From: Paracoccaceae bacterium | Lineage (GTDB): Bacteria; Pseudomonadota; Alphaproteobacteria; Rhodobacterales; Rhodobacteraceae | Direction of reading: 5' to 3' | Assembly (NCBI GenBank): GCA_019911965.1 | Contig: JAIOJF010000028.1 | Coordinates: 16,637-80,636 of the forward strand | DNA: 64,000 bases | In this document: piece after piece, positions 46,219 through 55,727 of the stretch | How the letters are laid out: each line of letters opens with the position of its first letter | Position numbering within the stretch: the first letter of the stretch is position 1 | Made by a program: the position numbers and the translations under genes | The notes under the pieces: generated by a model | Told to the model about the DNA's origin: nothing | Databases searched by the model: none | The model's input: the letters and a program-made list of their open reading frames with translations, nothing else

Positions 46219-46260
46219 GTTCTGGAAATACTCCCGGGGGTCCGGGGGCAGCACCCCCGG
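46219..46260. repeat. GC-rich hairpin and TCTGGAAATACTC repeat block
   Basis: The sequence GTTCTGGAAATACTC at 46219-46233 is shared with 57831-57843. It is followed by a near-palindrome with stem CCGGGGG/CCCCCGG (46242-46248 with 46254-46260) and then ATCGAAGATCG. It lies between convergent DUF1674 and dapB genes and may act as a two-way terminator. Confidence 0.6.
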
Positions 46261-46320
46261 CCCGGCCCAACGCTTTTTGATCGAAGATCGAACAAGCGGC
46301 GGGAGAACCCCCGTGATCAC

Positions 46321-47130
46321 CTATAGCCCCAGCACGTCCAGCATATTGTATTCGCCCGGCTTTTGATCCTGCCCCCAGAGGGCGGCTTTCAGTGCGCCCC
46401 GGGCAAAGATCGCGCGATCACTGGCCAGGTGGCGCAGCACGATGCGCTCGCCATCGGCGGCGAAGATCACGTCATGCTCGCCCACCACATCGCCGCCCCG
46501 GATCGCGGAAAATCCGATATGGCCGCGCTGGCGCGCCCCGGTCATGCCATCGCGCCCGCGATCCGAAACCTCGCGCAAATCCACCCCGCGCCCTTCGGCG
46601 GCGGCTTCGCCCAGCATCAGCGCTGTGCCGGATGGTGCGTCGACCTTGCGGCGGTGATGCGCCTCGACCACCTCGATATCGAAATCCTCGTCCAGCGCGG
46701 CGGCAACCTTTTTCGTCAGTTGCACCAGCAGGTTGACCCCAAGGCTCATGTTGCCGGCGCGGATGATTACCGCGTGTCGGGCGGCGGCGCGGAACTTCGC
46801 CAGGTCATCCTCCGATAGCCCGGTCGTGCCGATCACATGCACCAGCCGCGCCTGTGCCGCCAGCGCCGCATGCGCCACACTTGCCGCCGGTGCGGTGAAA
46901 TCCAGCACCGCCTGCGAGCGCGCGAACACCTCCAGCGGATCGTCCGACACGATCACCCCGTTCGCCGCCCCGCCCATCGCGGTGCCAAGGTCCTGCCCGA
47001 TCCAAGGATGCCCGGGCCGTTCCGTCACCCCCGACAGCACGGCGCGGTCGCTGGCCTGAATGGTGGCGATCAGCATCCGGCCCATCTGCCCCGACGCGCC
47101 CACAACCGCAATTCCCGGCAATCCGCTCAT
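46321..47130 (-). CDS. dapB: 4-hydroxy-tetrahydrodipicolinate reductase
   Basis: DapB (269 aa) reduces 4-hydroxy-tetrahydrodipicolinate in lysine and diaminopimelate synthesis. Conserved are the NAD(P) motif [13 protein letters not shown], the central [18 protein letters not shown] and the catalytic [16 protein letters not shown], with [19 protein letters not shown]. Divergent from rbfA with 108 bp between. Confidence 0.96.
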   Translation of the reverse strand: MSGLPGIAVVGASGQMGRMLIATIQASDRAVLSGVTERPGHPWIGQDLGTAMGGAANGVIVSDDPLEVFARSQAVLDFTAPAASVAHAALAAQARLVHVIGTTGLSEDDLAKFRAAARHAVIIRAGNMSLGVNLLVQLTKKVAAALDEDFDIEVVEAHHRRKVDAPSGTALMLGEAAAEGRGVDLREVSDRGRDGMTGARQRGHIGFSAIRGGDVVGEHDVIFAADGERIVLRHLASDRAIFARGALKAALWGQDQKPGEYNMLDVLGL

Positions 47131-47238
47131 GTTCCAATCCCCCGATCAACCGATCAACGGGCAGAGCATTGGCAGACCGGTGGGCCGGTTGCAACAGGCG
47201 GTATTCTCGCATAGATCAGGCGAAAAGGACCCGATCGC

Positions 47239-47664
47239 ATGGCCAACCGCCGATTTTCCACACCTTCCGGCCCCTCGCAGCGGCAATTGCGCGTGGGCGA
47301 ACTGATCCGCCGCACCCTGTCCGAGGTGCTGGCGCGCGGCGATCTTTACGATGCCGATATCGCGCATATGTCGATCACCGTCGGCGAGGTGCGCACCACC
47401 CCGGACCTGAAATCCGCCACCGTGCATGTGATGCCGCTGGGTGGGCAGGGGGCCGATATCGCCATCAAGGCGCTGAACCGGCACAAGGGCGCGCTGCGCA
47501 GGTACCTGAACAAGAACGTGCAGTTGAAATATTCGCCGGAACTGACATTCGTGGCCGACACCACGTTCGATCAGATGGACGAAACCCGCCGCCTGCTGTC
47601 GCTGGAGGCGGTGCAACGCGATCTGGCCGCGCCGGACAAGCCGGACGAGGGTGATGACGACTAA
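47239..47664 (+). CDS. rbfA: 30S ribosome-binding factor A
   Basis: RbfA (141 aa) is a KH-fold factor for late 16S rRNA maturation and cold adaptation. Recognisable segments are [41 protein letters not shown] and [20 protein letters not shown]. The C-terminus is acidic (ending EGDDD). The next gene overlaps its stop by 11 bp. Confidence 0.95.
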   Translation: MANRRFSTPSGPSQRQLRVGELIRRTLSEVLARGDLYDADIAHMSITVGEVRTTPDLKSATVHVMPLGGQGADIAIKALNRHKGALRRYLNKNVQLKYSPELTFVADTTFDQMDETRRLLSLEAVQRDLAAPDKPDEGDDD

Positions 47665-48439
47665 GCCGTTCGACTGGTATGACGGTGCGTTGCTGGAAAC
47701 CCCCGGTCCGGGGCGTGTCCTGCTGACGACGAGGCGATATCCGCTGTTCTACCTGCAAATCCTGAAATGCGGCTGCACCTTCATGCGCAACCTGATCTGG
47801 TATCTGGATCACGACGCGCTGCATCCGGCGGGCAACCGGATCCATGCCCATGATGACGAGTTTCTGAAGGCCGCCCTGATCCCGGCGCCCATGCTGCAAC
47901 GCCCGCCCGGGCTGTTTTCCATCGTCCGCGATCCGCTGGACCGGTTCCTGTCGCTTTACTGGGACAAGCTGGCCAATCCTGACAACGACCGCGATGCCGG
48001 TATGCGGGCGCGGGTGACCTCGGCTTCCGGCATGGTGCAGGCCGAGGATATCGCCGGCCACCGCGCGAATTGCCTGAAGGCGCTGGACTGGATCGGCCGC
48101 AACCTTGACACCAGGACCGAGGGCAAGCCCAACCCGCATTGGCAGCGCCAGTCGGTGCGCCTGAAACAGGTGCAGGCGCTGGCTCCGAAACTGCTGACGC
48201 TGGACGGGCTGTCGTGGCAATTGCCGGCGCATCTGGCCCCGGTCATTCCCGATATCGCCGACAAGATGGCCGCCGTGCGGGTGCGCAACCGTTCGGTGCG
48301 CCCGTTCACGCGCGACCAGATCGTCACCCCGGCGATCGAGGCGGCGGCGGAACGTGTCTACGCGCTGGATTATGCAACCTACCGGCAGGCCCGGGATGAT
48401 TGGGGCCCTGGCCCGACCAAAACCCCGCAACAGGGATAA
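47654..48439 (+). CDS. Sulfotransferase-family protein (membrane/carbohydrate type)
   Basis: The 261-residue protein has a P-loop-like 5'-phosphosulfate-binding sequence [16 protein letters not shown] near residue 39 and a 3'-phosphate-binding [14 protein letters not shown] near residue 95. Both are as in PF03567-type sulfotransferases, which transfer sulfate from PAPS to carbohydrates. No signal peptide or anchor is seen. It sits between rbfA and truB, overlapping rbfA (GTG at 47651 is an alternative start), and ends 4 bp before truB, so it is embedded in a translation-related operon. The acceptor is unknown. Confidence 0.8.
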   Translation: MTTKPFDWYDGALLETPGPGRVLLTTRRYPLFYLQILKCGCTFMRNLIWYLDHDALHPAGNRIHAHDDEFLKAALIPAPMLQRPPGLFSIVRDPLDRFLSLYWDKLANPDNDRDAGMRARVTSASGMVQAEDIAGHRANCLKALDWIGRNLDTRTEGKPNPHWQRQSVRLKQVQALAPKLLTLDGLSWQLPAHLAPVIPDIADKMAAVRVRNRSVRPFTRDQIVTPAIEAAAERVYALDYATYRQARDDWGPGPTKTPQQG

Positions 48440-48443
48440 GCCG

Positions 48444-49352
48444 ATGGCAAGAAAGAAGAAAGGCCGGGATATCTCCGGCTGGCTGGTGGTGGACAAACCG
48501 GCGGGGATCAGCTCTGCCGCCGTCGTGAACAAGGCGAAATGGGCCTTCGATGCGAACAAGGCGGGCCATGCCGGAACGCTCGATCCCGATGCGACCGGGG
48601 TGCTGGCCATCGCCTTTGGCGAGGCCACCAAGACCGTGCCCTATATCACCGACGCGCTGAAGGCGTACCGCTTCACCATCCGGCTGGGACAGGCGACCAA
48701 TACCGATGACGGCGAGGGCGAGGTGATCGCCGAAAGCGATCTGCGCCCGGATGACGACGCGATCCGCGCCGCGCTGCCCGGCTTTGTCGGCGATATCATG
48801 CAGGTGCCGCCGAAATTCTCGGCCGTCAAGATCGACGGCGAGCGCGCCTACAAGCTGGCCCGCGCCGGCGACGATCCGGCGATCGAGGCGCGGCCGCTTT
48901 ATGTCGATGCGCTGGATTTCATCGAACGCCCCGACGCCGATCACGTGGTGCTGGAACTGGTCTGCGGCAAGGGCGGTTATGTGCGTTCGATTGCCCGCGA
49001 TCTGGGGCGGTTGCTGGGCTGCCAGGGGCATGTCGCGGACCTCAGGCGCATCTGGTCCGGCCCGTTCGAGGCCGAGGACGGCATCAGCTTCGATCTGCTG
49101 GACCAGTTGGCGAAGTCGACCGATCTGGATCAATACCTGCTGCCGCTGGAAACCGGGCTGGCCGACCTGCCGGAACTGCGCTGCACGGTGGAGGCCGCCA
49201 GCAAGATGCGCAACGGCAATCCCGGCATGGTGCTGAATGCCGGTGGCGTTGAATATGGCGATGAGGCCTGGGCCTCGCTGAACGGGCAGGCGGTGGCCAT
49301 CGGCATCTATCGCAGCGGCGAATTGCATCCCGGGCGGGTTTTCGTGGGGTAA
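48444..49352 (+). CDS. truB: tRNA pseudouridine(55) synthase
   Basis: TruB (302 aa) makes pseudouridine 55 in the tRNA T-loop. Conserved are [17 protein letters not shown], the catalytic-Asp motif [23 protein letters not shown], and [21 protein letters not shown] and [18 protein letters not shown] 48444 is chosen over the open upstream frame, because MARKKKG starts the conserved basic N-terminus. Confidence 0.96.
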   Translation: MARKKKGRDISGWLVVDKPAGISSAAVVNKAKWAFDANKAGHAGTLDPDATGVLAIAFGEATKTVPYITDALKAYRFTIRLGQATNTDDGEGEVIAESDLRPDDDAIRAALPGFVGDIMQVPPKFSAVKIDGERAYKLARAGDDPAIEARPLYVDALDFIERPDADHVVLELVCGKGGYVRSIARDLGRLLGCQGHVADLRRIWSGPFEAEDGISFDLLDQLAKSTDLDQYLLPLETGLADLPELRCTVEAASKMRNGNPGMVLNAGGVEYGDEAWASLNGQAVAIGIYRSGELHPGRVFVG

Positions 49353-49483
49353 GCCCGGCGACGGATCAATACCGCTCGGAAAGCCTGGCACCGGCAGGAA
49401 ATGACGACAGGCAGGGCCGCATCCCGCATCCAAGCCAGATCGCCCGATTGCATTCCCGCGCCCGGCACGGCACAAACCACGCG

Positions 49484-49993
49484 ATGATTACCCGCACCCA
49501 CCAGAAGGGCGATGCCCATTCCGTCGCCATCTATTCCGATTGCGAACGCTATCGCTATGCGCTAACGCGGGTCTGGCAACCGGGTGGCGGCAGGGTGCTG
49601 TTCGTGATGCTGAACCCCTCGACCGCCACCGAGATGCAGAACGACCCGACGGTCGAGCGTTGCGAGCGCCGGGCGCGGGCGCTGGGCTACGGGGCGTTTC
49701 AGGTCTGCAACATATTCGCCTGGCGCGCGACCGATCCGCGCGACATGCGCGCCGCCGATGATCCGGTCGGCCCCGGCAACGATGCGGCGATCCGCGCGGC
49801 CGCCGCCTGGGCGGACGATATCGTCTGCGCCTGGGGCACACATGGCGCGCATCTGGATCGCGGCCCGGCGGTCGAGCGTCTGTTGCGCGGCACCGGGTTG
49901 CAATTGCGCCATCTCGGCCTGTCGCAGGCGGGGCATCCCAGGCATCCCCTCTACATCGCCTATGCGGTACAGCCGGTGGATTGGCCGGGCTGA
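49484..49993 (+). CDS. DUF1643 protein
   Basis: The 169-residue protein matches DUF1643: RYRYALTRVWQPGGGRVLFVMLNPSTATEMQNDPTV near the N-terminus, a central NIFAWRATDPRDM, and WGTHGAHLDR. The function of the family is unknown. The start is ATG 49484 (MITRTHQKG); a TTG at 49448 also opens the frame. It is convergent with the RTX gene. Confidence 0.88.
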   Translation: MITRTHQKGDAHSVAIYSDCERYRYALTRVWQPGGGRVLFVMLNPSTATEMQNDPTVERCERRARALGYGAFQVCNIFAWRATDPRDMRAADDPVGPGNDAAIRAAAAWADDIVCAWGTHGAHLDRGPAVERLLRGTGLQLRHLGLSQAGHPRHPLYIAYAVQPVDWPG

Positions 49994-50015
49994 AACGTCT
50001 CAGCCCGGTTCAGGC

Positions 50016-51143
50016 TCAGACCGCGTTGGCGAACGAGTTGATCACGATGTCGCCCGGTGCCAGACCGGCAGCGCCGATCACATTGGCCACCAGCACTCCA
50101 TCCACCCGCACCTGTGCATCACCGGCCACATCGGTCACCGTGACCACCGGCGCGATGGGATAATCGGCGGCCTTGCAGGACAGCACGATCACGTCGTCGG
50201 CGGCATTATAGTCCTGGATCACCGCAACGCCGGTCTGATCCAGCGATTGCATCAGGTCGAACCTGTCATTTCCGGCACCGCCATTCGCGGTGTCGTGGCG
50301 ATCGAAGATCAGGTGATCGTCACCATCGCCGCCATTCAGCGTGTCGTCGTTGCGATCCACCCAGTCGTTGAAGTTGTAAGCGGTTGTCGCGCCTGTCAGC
50401 ACCGTGTTCAGCCGGTCCGAGCCGCCCGCGATCAGCGTATCGTCGCCGTCGCCACCATTCAGCACGTCATCCCCGGCATTGCCCACCAGCACATCGTTGC
50501 CGCCACCGCCGTTCAGGATGTCACCGCTATCAATTACGGCATTGTGGTTGCCGACATCGCCGCCGATCAGCAGGTCATTGCCCAGCAGGCCGTTCAGCTC
50601 GTCCTCACCGTCGCCGCCGATCAAGAGGTCGCCCCGGTCGCCGCCGGTCAGAATATCGTCGCCAAAGCCGCCGTCGCCCACCATCGAGCCGTTGGTATCG
50701 ACGAACAGCCGGTCATCGCCCGCGCCGCCGGACAACAGGTTGACGCCGGAACCGCCGCTCAGAACGTCGTTGCCTTCATTGCCGTTCATGATGTCATCGC
50801 CGCCCGCGCCGCCCAGCACATCGTCGCCCAAGCCGCCGCTGATCGAATCGTCGCCGCGCATGCCCCAAAGCCGGTCATTGCCCGCGCCGCCCTGGATCGT
50901 GTCATCGCCATCGCCGCCGGCAATGATGTCATCGCCTGTGCCGCCCTGCAGATCGTCGTCGCCCTGAAGGCCGTAGATCAGGTCGTTGCCGCCGAAACCC
51001 TGCAACAGGTCCGGGCCGGGCGTACCGGTCAGCGTTTCGTCGCCTGAAGCGGTCGAATCGTCATCATCGTCACGGAAGTGATCCCAGATGGCATCGAAGA
51101 TAAGCCCGGTCACCAACACACCGGCAAAAAACAACAGTTCCAC
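50016..51143 (-). CDS. RTX (hemolysin-type calcium-binding repeat) protein
   Basis: The 375-residue protein has many nonapeptide repeats of the GGxGxDxLx type between about residues 38 and 260 (for example GGAGNDRLWG and GGDGDDTLI), which bind Ca2+ and fold outside the cell. An N-terminal hydrophobic stretch (about 2-20) could act as an anchor. The C-terminal 75 residues lack repeats and resemble the end of the neighbouring small protein. RTX proteins usually leave through type I secretion; no secretion genes are in this window. No catalytic domain is present. Confidence 0.85.
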   Translation of the reverse strand: MELLFFAGVLVTGLIFDAIWDHFRDDDDDSTASGDETLTGTPGPDLLQGFGGNDLIYGLQGDDDLQGGTGDDIIAGGDGDDTIQGGAGNDRLWGMRGDDSISGGLGDDVLGGAGGDDIMNGNEGNDVLSGGSGVNLLSGGAGDDRLFVDTNGSMVGDGGFGDDILTGGDRGDLLIGGDGEDELNGLLGNDLLIGGDVGNHNAVIDSGDILNGGGGNDVLVGNAGDDVLNGGDGDDTLIAGGSDRLNTVLTGATTAYNFNDWVDRNDDTLNGGDGDDHLIFDRHDTANGGAGNDRFDLMQSLDQTGVAVIQDYNAADDVIVLSCKAADYPIAPVVTVTDVAGDAQVRVDGVLVANVIGAAGLAPGDIVINSFANAV

Positions 51144-51176
51144 TATACTATCCTTTCAGGATGGAGGCCGGGACGG

Positions 51177-51572
51177 TCAGACCGCGACCAGCACGATGCT
51201 TGCAGGGTTCAGCCCCTGCGCACCGGCGACCTCGGCCACCACCACTCCGTTCAGCGCGATGGACGCACCGGTGCCATCGGCGAAATCGGTGACGGTGATG
51301 TCGGGGCGGCCGAGCGCGCGGGTATATTCCAGTTCCAGCGTATCGGTCGCGGGATCGAACCCGGTGATCCGGTCGCCGCGCTGGTAATCCTGGCTTTCGT
51401 CGTTGTCGCCGACGGTGTCATCATCGGCGTGCAGCAGGTTGTCGGCCATGCTGGCATCGCCGGATTGTGCCCAGCCTTCGCTTTGATACAGGAATTCCTC
51501 GTCCGGGATGTATTCTGCCGGTACAGCCGTACTGCCTGCGCCGAACCCGGCCAGTGAAAAGAGCGACAGCAT
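51177..51572 (-). CDS. Small protein sharing the RTX partner's C-terminal module
   Basis: The 131-residue product lacks RTX repeats. Its N-terminus (MLSLFSLAGFGAG) is hydrophobic, residues about 27-70 are acidic, and residues about 70-131 match the last 75 residues of the RTX neighbour in pattern. Shared elements are D..I..F/Y..A.D.L/V.L, PxxTVTD, xxxLNGVVVAEVxGAxGLxPxxIVxxx. ATG 51572 has GGAGG about 10 bases upstream. It lies 33 bp upstream of the RTX gene on the same strand, so the two are probably one operon; function unknown. Confidence 0.7.
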   Translation of the reverse strand: MLSLFSLAGFGAGSTAVPAEYIPDEEFLYQSEGWAQSGDASMADNLLHADDDTVGDNDESQDYQRGDRITGFDPATDTLELEYTRALGRPDITVTDFADGTGASIALNGVVVAEVAGAQGLNPASIVLVAV

Positions 51573-51886
51573 TGTCAGGTCCCTCCCGCCTGCCATTCGG
51601 CAAGCCACGAGGCCCCGCTTGATTCTCCTGCACTTCGTCCGGCGCAGCCCCCGCTGAAACCGGTCAATGAGAATCCCCAGATGGCGGCAGATTACGCCCA
51701 GGCGGGGGTGCGTACCAGCACTTTGTTAATAACTTGTTGTAATTGCGGCAATTTTATCTCCGATTGAACGGGGATTTCGGGTTAGTCCGGGGGTATCGGG
51801 CGGGACTGTTTCAGAAAACGGAACAGTCATCCGTCGCCACAAGGCCCGAAGAGCGATTCGTGCCGGCAATGCCTGCGTCGCGTGCC
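51573..51886. other. 314-bp intergenic region upstream of the RTX operon
   Basis: No ORF with coding character was seen. The region holds an AT-rich stretch around 51720-51765 that may contain the RTX-operon promoter. It also has an imperfect inverted repeat, GACTGTTTC (51804-51812) with GGAACAGTC (51820-51828). This hairpin lies just beyond the PBP1A stop and could end that transcript, although no T run follows. Confidence 0.5.
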
Positions 51887-54037
51887 CTATTGCCGCCGCC
51901 CGAAGATCGCCCCCAGCACCTCGTCCAGAATGCTTTGCGCCGGGTCCATCTGCGGCGGCGGATTCGGTGCCGCCGCACCCGGGGTGCCGGGCGGAGGCGG
52001 GCCTTCCTCGGCCGGGTCGATCATCGGCAAGGGCCGGGGTGGCACGCCGTCATTCACCCGGAGCATGGTTTCCCTCCAGATTTCCGCCGGCAGGCCGCCG
52101 CCGGTCACGCCGGACAGCTTGGAATTGTCGTCATAGCCCATCCACACGCCGGTGACATAATCGGCGGTGAAGCCGATGAACCATGCGTCGCGGGCGCCCT
52201 GCGTCGTGCCGGTCTTGGCGGCTGCCGGGCGGTCCGGCAGTTTCGCGCGCCGCCCCGAGCCGTATTCGGTGACCTGGTTCATCATGTAGGTCAGCTGCCG
52301 CGCCGCGCGGGTGCTGATCACCCGCTCGCCCAGCCCGCCGGACTTGCCCATCAGGGGCGCATTGTCGCCCTGCAGGGACAGTTCCAGCAGGCCGTAGGGC
52401 CTGACGCTGGTGCCGCCGTTCAGGATACCGGCATAGGCCCCGGTCATTTCCAGCAAGGTCGCCTCGGAGGTGCCAAGCGCCAGTGCCGGGCCGATATCCA
52501 ATTCGCTGTGGATGCCGAAATCGCGGGCGACCGTGCGCACCGCCTCGCGGCCCACGTCTTCGGAAATGCGTACCGCGGCGGTGTTGATGGATTTCGCCAG
52601 CGCCTCGGTCAGGGTGATCGTGCCGAGATAATCGCCGGTGTAATTCTTCGGAGACCACGGCCCCGAGCCGGGCACGTCAAGTGTCAAAGGCGCATCCTCG
52701 ACCAGCGAATCAAAGCGATAGCCAAGGTCCAGTGCGGCGGCATAGACAAACGGCTTGAACGACGATCCGGTCTGCCTGAGGGCCTGGGTCGCGCGGTTGA
52801 ACTGCCCGGCCACCTTGGATCGCCGCCCGCCGACCATCGCGCGCACCGCGCCATCCGCCGACATAACGATGATCGCCGCCTGCGCCTTGGAGCCTTCGCG
52901 GACCTGGGTTTCAAATACCTGTGCCAGCGCATCCTCGGCGGCTTTCTGGATACGGGCATCGAAGGTGGTGCGGATCAGCACATCCTCGGTGGTATTGCGG
53001 GTCAGGAAGGAGGGGCCTGTCTCCATCACCCAATCGGCATAATAGCCCCCTGCCACCGCCTCGGCGGCTTCGGACAATTCGGCGGGCGTCGCCAGTGCCG
53101 ATTCGGCCTCGGCCTTGCTGAGGTAACCCTGTTCGCGCATCAGCCCGATGATCACCGCTGCCCGGTTCTGCGAGCGTTCCAGATCGCGGGTCGGCGCGTA
53201 ATAGGATGGTGCCACCAGCAATCCCGCCAGCATCGCCGCTTCGGCGGGGGACACGGCGCTTGAGGATTTGCCGAAATAGCGCTGGCTGGCGGCCTCGAAC
53301 CCCTGCGCCCCGGCCCCGAGGAACACCCGGTTCAGGTAGATCATCAGGATCTCGTCCTTGGTGTATTTCAGCTCCATCGCCAGCGAATAGGGCACTTCCT
53401 TCAGCTTGCGGGCAATCGAGGTCTGGCGGCAATCGGCCTCGAAATCGCGCTCGCTGATACCGGAATCGGGATCGTAATTGCGCCCGAGGCACAGGATCTT
53501 CGCCACCTGCTGGGTGATGGTCGAGCCGCCATGCCCCGATAACGGCCCGCGCCCCTCGGCCAGGTTGATGCGGATGGCGCTGGCGATGCCGCGCGGCGAG
53601 ATGCCGAAATGCCGGTAGAAGCGCTTGTCCTCGGTCGCCACCACGGCGTTCTTCAGATAGGGCGATACGGTCGAGGCGCGGATCATGCCGCCGAACTGTT
53701 CGCCGCGCCAGGCGAAGACATTGCCGTCGCGGTCCAGCATGGTGACCGAACCGCGTACCCGCCCGTCCACCTGCGCCTCGGGGGCCGGTAATTGCAGGTA
53801 GAAATAGCCGGTCGATATGGCCAGCGCCAGGAACACCAGCCCCGCCGCCCGCCATGTCAGCCACCAGACCATGCGCCAGAGGCCAAGGACGATCCAGCCG
53901 AAGAACCGGGTGATGAAATTGCCGCCCTTGCGCCGCTTGCCGGCGGTTGCATTGCGTCGCGACCCGGTTTTTGCCGGTGCGGCGCTGCTGCGACGCGGCG
54001 CGACCAGTTTCGCCTTCTTTCGGCCATTCGTACTCAT
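51887..54037 (-). CDS. mrcA: Penicillin-binding protein 1A (transglycosylase/transpeptidase)
   Basis: Bifunctional class A PBP of 716 aa. A basic cytoplasmic N-terminus (1-50) precedes one transmembrane helix (about 55-85). The glycosyltransferase domain follows, with the catalytic Glu in VVATEDKRFYRHFG and GGSTITQQVAKILCLG. The transpeptidase domain has the Ser-x-x-Lys in RQTGSSFKPFVYA, SxN in KSINTAAVR and KTGTTQGARDAW. The C-terminus is Pro-rich. ATG 54037 (MSTNGRKK) is chosen because a basic start and TM follow; the frame is open upstream. Divergent from amtB. Confidence 0.94.
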   Translation of the reverse strand: MSTNGRKKAKLVAPRRSSAAPAKTGSRRNATAGKRRKGGNFITRFFGWIVLGLWRMVWWLTWRAAGLVFLALAISTGYFYLQLPAPEAQVDGRVRGSVTMLDRDGNVFAWRGEQFGGMIRASTVSPYLKNAVVATEDKRFYRHFGISPRGIASAIRINLAEGRGPLSGHGGSTITQQVAKILCLGRNYDPDSGISERDFEADCRQTSIARKLKEVPYSLAMELKYTKDEILMIYLNRVFLGAGAQGFEAASQRYFGKSSSAVSPAEAAMLAGLLVAPSYYAPTRDLERSQNRAAVIIGLMREQGYLSKAEAESALATPAELSEAAEAVAGGYYADWVMETGPSFLTRNTTEDVLIRTTFDARIQKAAEDALAQVFETQVREGSKAQAAIIVMSADGAVRAMVGGRRSKVAGQFNRATQALRQTGSSFKPFVYAAALDLGYRFDSLVEDAPLTLDVPGSGPWSPKNYTGDYLGTITLTEALAKSINTAAVRISEDVGREAVRTVARDFGIHSELDIGPALALGTSEATLLEMTGAYAGILNGGTSVRPYGLLELSLQGDNAPLMGKSGGLGERVISTRAARQLTYMMNQVTEYGSGRRAKLPDRPAAAKTGTTQGARDAWFIGFTADYVTGVWMGYDDNSKLSGVTGGGLPAEIWRETMLRVNDGVPPRPLPMIDPAEEGPPPPGTPGAAAPNPPPQMDPAQSILDEVLGAIFGRRQ

Positions 54038-54278
54038 GCGCGCCTGCCCCTGACGGTTTTCGCGCCACCATACAGGGTTCCGCCGGAGATGTGGAGTGCA
54101 GGTATGTCTCCTCGCGCAATGATGAACTGCCTGTTTTTTCGCCATTGATGCCGAATTGTGCAAAAATTATGCGACATTGACGGATTCACCACGGTTTTTC
54201 GCACCGGATTCATTGCCACCGTGCGTTATCTGCCGGTTTTCTGACGCATCTTCGCGGCCCGAAACAAAGGAAATTCCC

Positions 54279-55589
54279 ATGCCAAGATGTCTGAAAATTC
54301 CGGCCATCGCCATTCTGCCGGCCATGCTGGCCCTGCCCGCCGCCGCCGAAAGCGCGACAATGAACAAGGGCGATGTCGCCTGGATGCTGGTCTCGACCCT
54401 GCTGGTGCTGTTCATGATCCTGCCCGGCCTGGCGCTGTTCTACGGCGGGCTTGTACGCTCCAAGAACATGCTGTCGGTACTTATGCAATGCACCATGATC
54501 ACCGCGATGGTGATGGTGATCTGGGTGGTCTACGGCTACTCGATGGCGTTTGGCGGCGGCACCAGCCCATTTTGGGGCGGCTTCGGCAAGCTGTTCCTGT
54601 CCGGTGTCACGCCCGATTCGATGGCCGCCACCTTCACCGAAGGCGTGGTGATCCCGGAATATCTGTTCATCGCCTTCCAGATGACCTTTGCCGCCATCAC
54701 CCCGGCGCTGATCGTCGGGGCCTTCGCAGAACGTATCAAGTTCTCGGCGCTGCTGGTCTTCGTGCTGTTCTGGGTCACGCTGGTCTACTTCCCGGTTGCC
54801 CATATGGTCTGGGACGGGGCCGGGCTGATCTTCAACCTCGGCGCACTGGATTTCGCCGGTGGCACGGTGGTGCATATCAATGCCGGGATCGCGGCGCTGG
54901 TCGGCGCGCTGGTGATCGGGCCGCGCATCGGCTTCGGGCGGGACATGATGGCCCCGCATTCGATGACGCTGACGCTGGTCGGGGCCGGTATCCTGTGGGT
55001 CGGCTGGTTCGGCTTCAATGCCGGGTCCAACCTGGAAGCGAATGGCGGCGCGGCGCTGGCGATGATCAACACCTTCACCGCCACCGCCGGCGCGATCCTG
55101 GCCTGGTCGCTGATCGAAGGGCTGGCACGCGGCAAGGCGTCGATGCTGGGCGCGGCCTCGGGCATGATTGCGGGGCTGGTTGCCGTCACCCCGGCGGCGG
55201 GATCGGTCGGACCGGTCGGTGCCATTGCGCTGGGCGCGATTGCCTCGGCCACCTGTTACCTGTTCGTTGCGGTGGTCAAGAACCGGTTCGGCTATGACGA
55301 CAGCCTGGACGTGTTCGGCATCCACGGTATCGGCGGCATCATCGGCGCGGTCGGGACCGGCATCTTCACCGCGCCCGGGCTGGGCGGCACCGGCGATGCG
55401 GATTATTCCATTGCCGGCCAGACTTGGATCCAGATCGAGGCGGTGGCGATCACCATCATCTGGTGCGGTATCGTTTCCTACGCCTTGTACAAGCTGATCG
55501 ACAAGACCATCGGCCTGCGTGTCGAAGCGGATGCCGAGCGCAAGGGCCTCGATATCGAATCCCACGGCGAAAGCGCCTACCACTTCTGA
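54279..55589 (+). CDS. amtB: Ammonium transporter, Amt/MEP family
   Basis: Ammonium channel of 436 aa. A signal peptide (MPRCLKIPAIAIL, cut near ALPAAAES) is followed by eleven transmembrane helices, the family's usual number. The pore histidines are in AHMVWDGAG and FGIHGIGGIIGAVG. GGTVVHINAGIAALVGALVIG is also a classic segment. No glnK gene is adjacent, unlike the common glnK-amtB arrangement. A strong terminator follows. The 241-bp region to the divergent PBP1A has no recognised promoter. Confidence 0.95.
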   Translation: MPRCLKIPAIAILPAMLALPAAAESATMNKGDVAWMLVSTLLVLFMILPGLALFYGGLVRSKNMLSVLMQCTMITAMVMVIWVVYGYSMAFGGGTSPFWGGFGKLFLSGVTPDSMAATFTEGVVIPEYLFIAFQMTFAAITPALIVGAFAERIKFSALLVFVLFWVTLVYFPVAHMVWDGAGLIFNLGALDFAGGTVVHINAGIAALVGALVIGPRIGFGRDMMAPHSMTLTLVGAGILWVGWFGFNAGSNLEANGGAALAMINTFTATAGAILAWSLIEGLARGKASMLGAASGMIAGLVAVTPAAGSVGPVGAIALGAIASATCYLFVAVVKNRFGYDDSLDVFGIHGIGGIIGAVGTGIFTAPGLGGTGDADYSIAGQTWIQIEAVAITIIWCGIVSYALYKLIDKTIGLRVEADAERKGLDIESHGESAYHF

Positions 55590-55608
55590 TCGCAGGACAT
55601 GCTGGCAG

Positions 55609-55641
55609 CCCCGGGCCATTGCGGCCCGGGGTTTTTCGTTT
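55609..55641 (+). terminator. Intrinsic terminator after amtB
   Basis: CCCCGGGCC (55609-55617) pairs with GGCCCGGGG (55623-55631) over an ATTGC loop and is followed by TTTTTCGTTT. Typical of complete termination. Confidence 0.9.
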
Positions 55642-55727
55642 TCCGCCGCGTAACTGTCGGGGACATGCTAGCCTTCGGCGGGTGCCGGGCGGACAGTGCC
55701 GCCGGACAAGGGCAGGGAGGGCACGAA

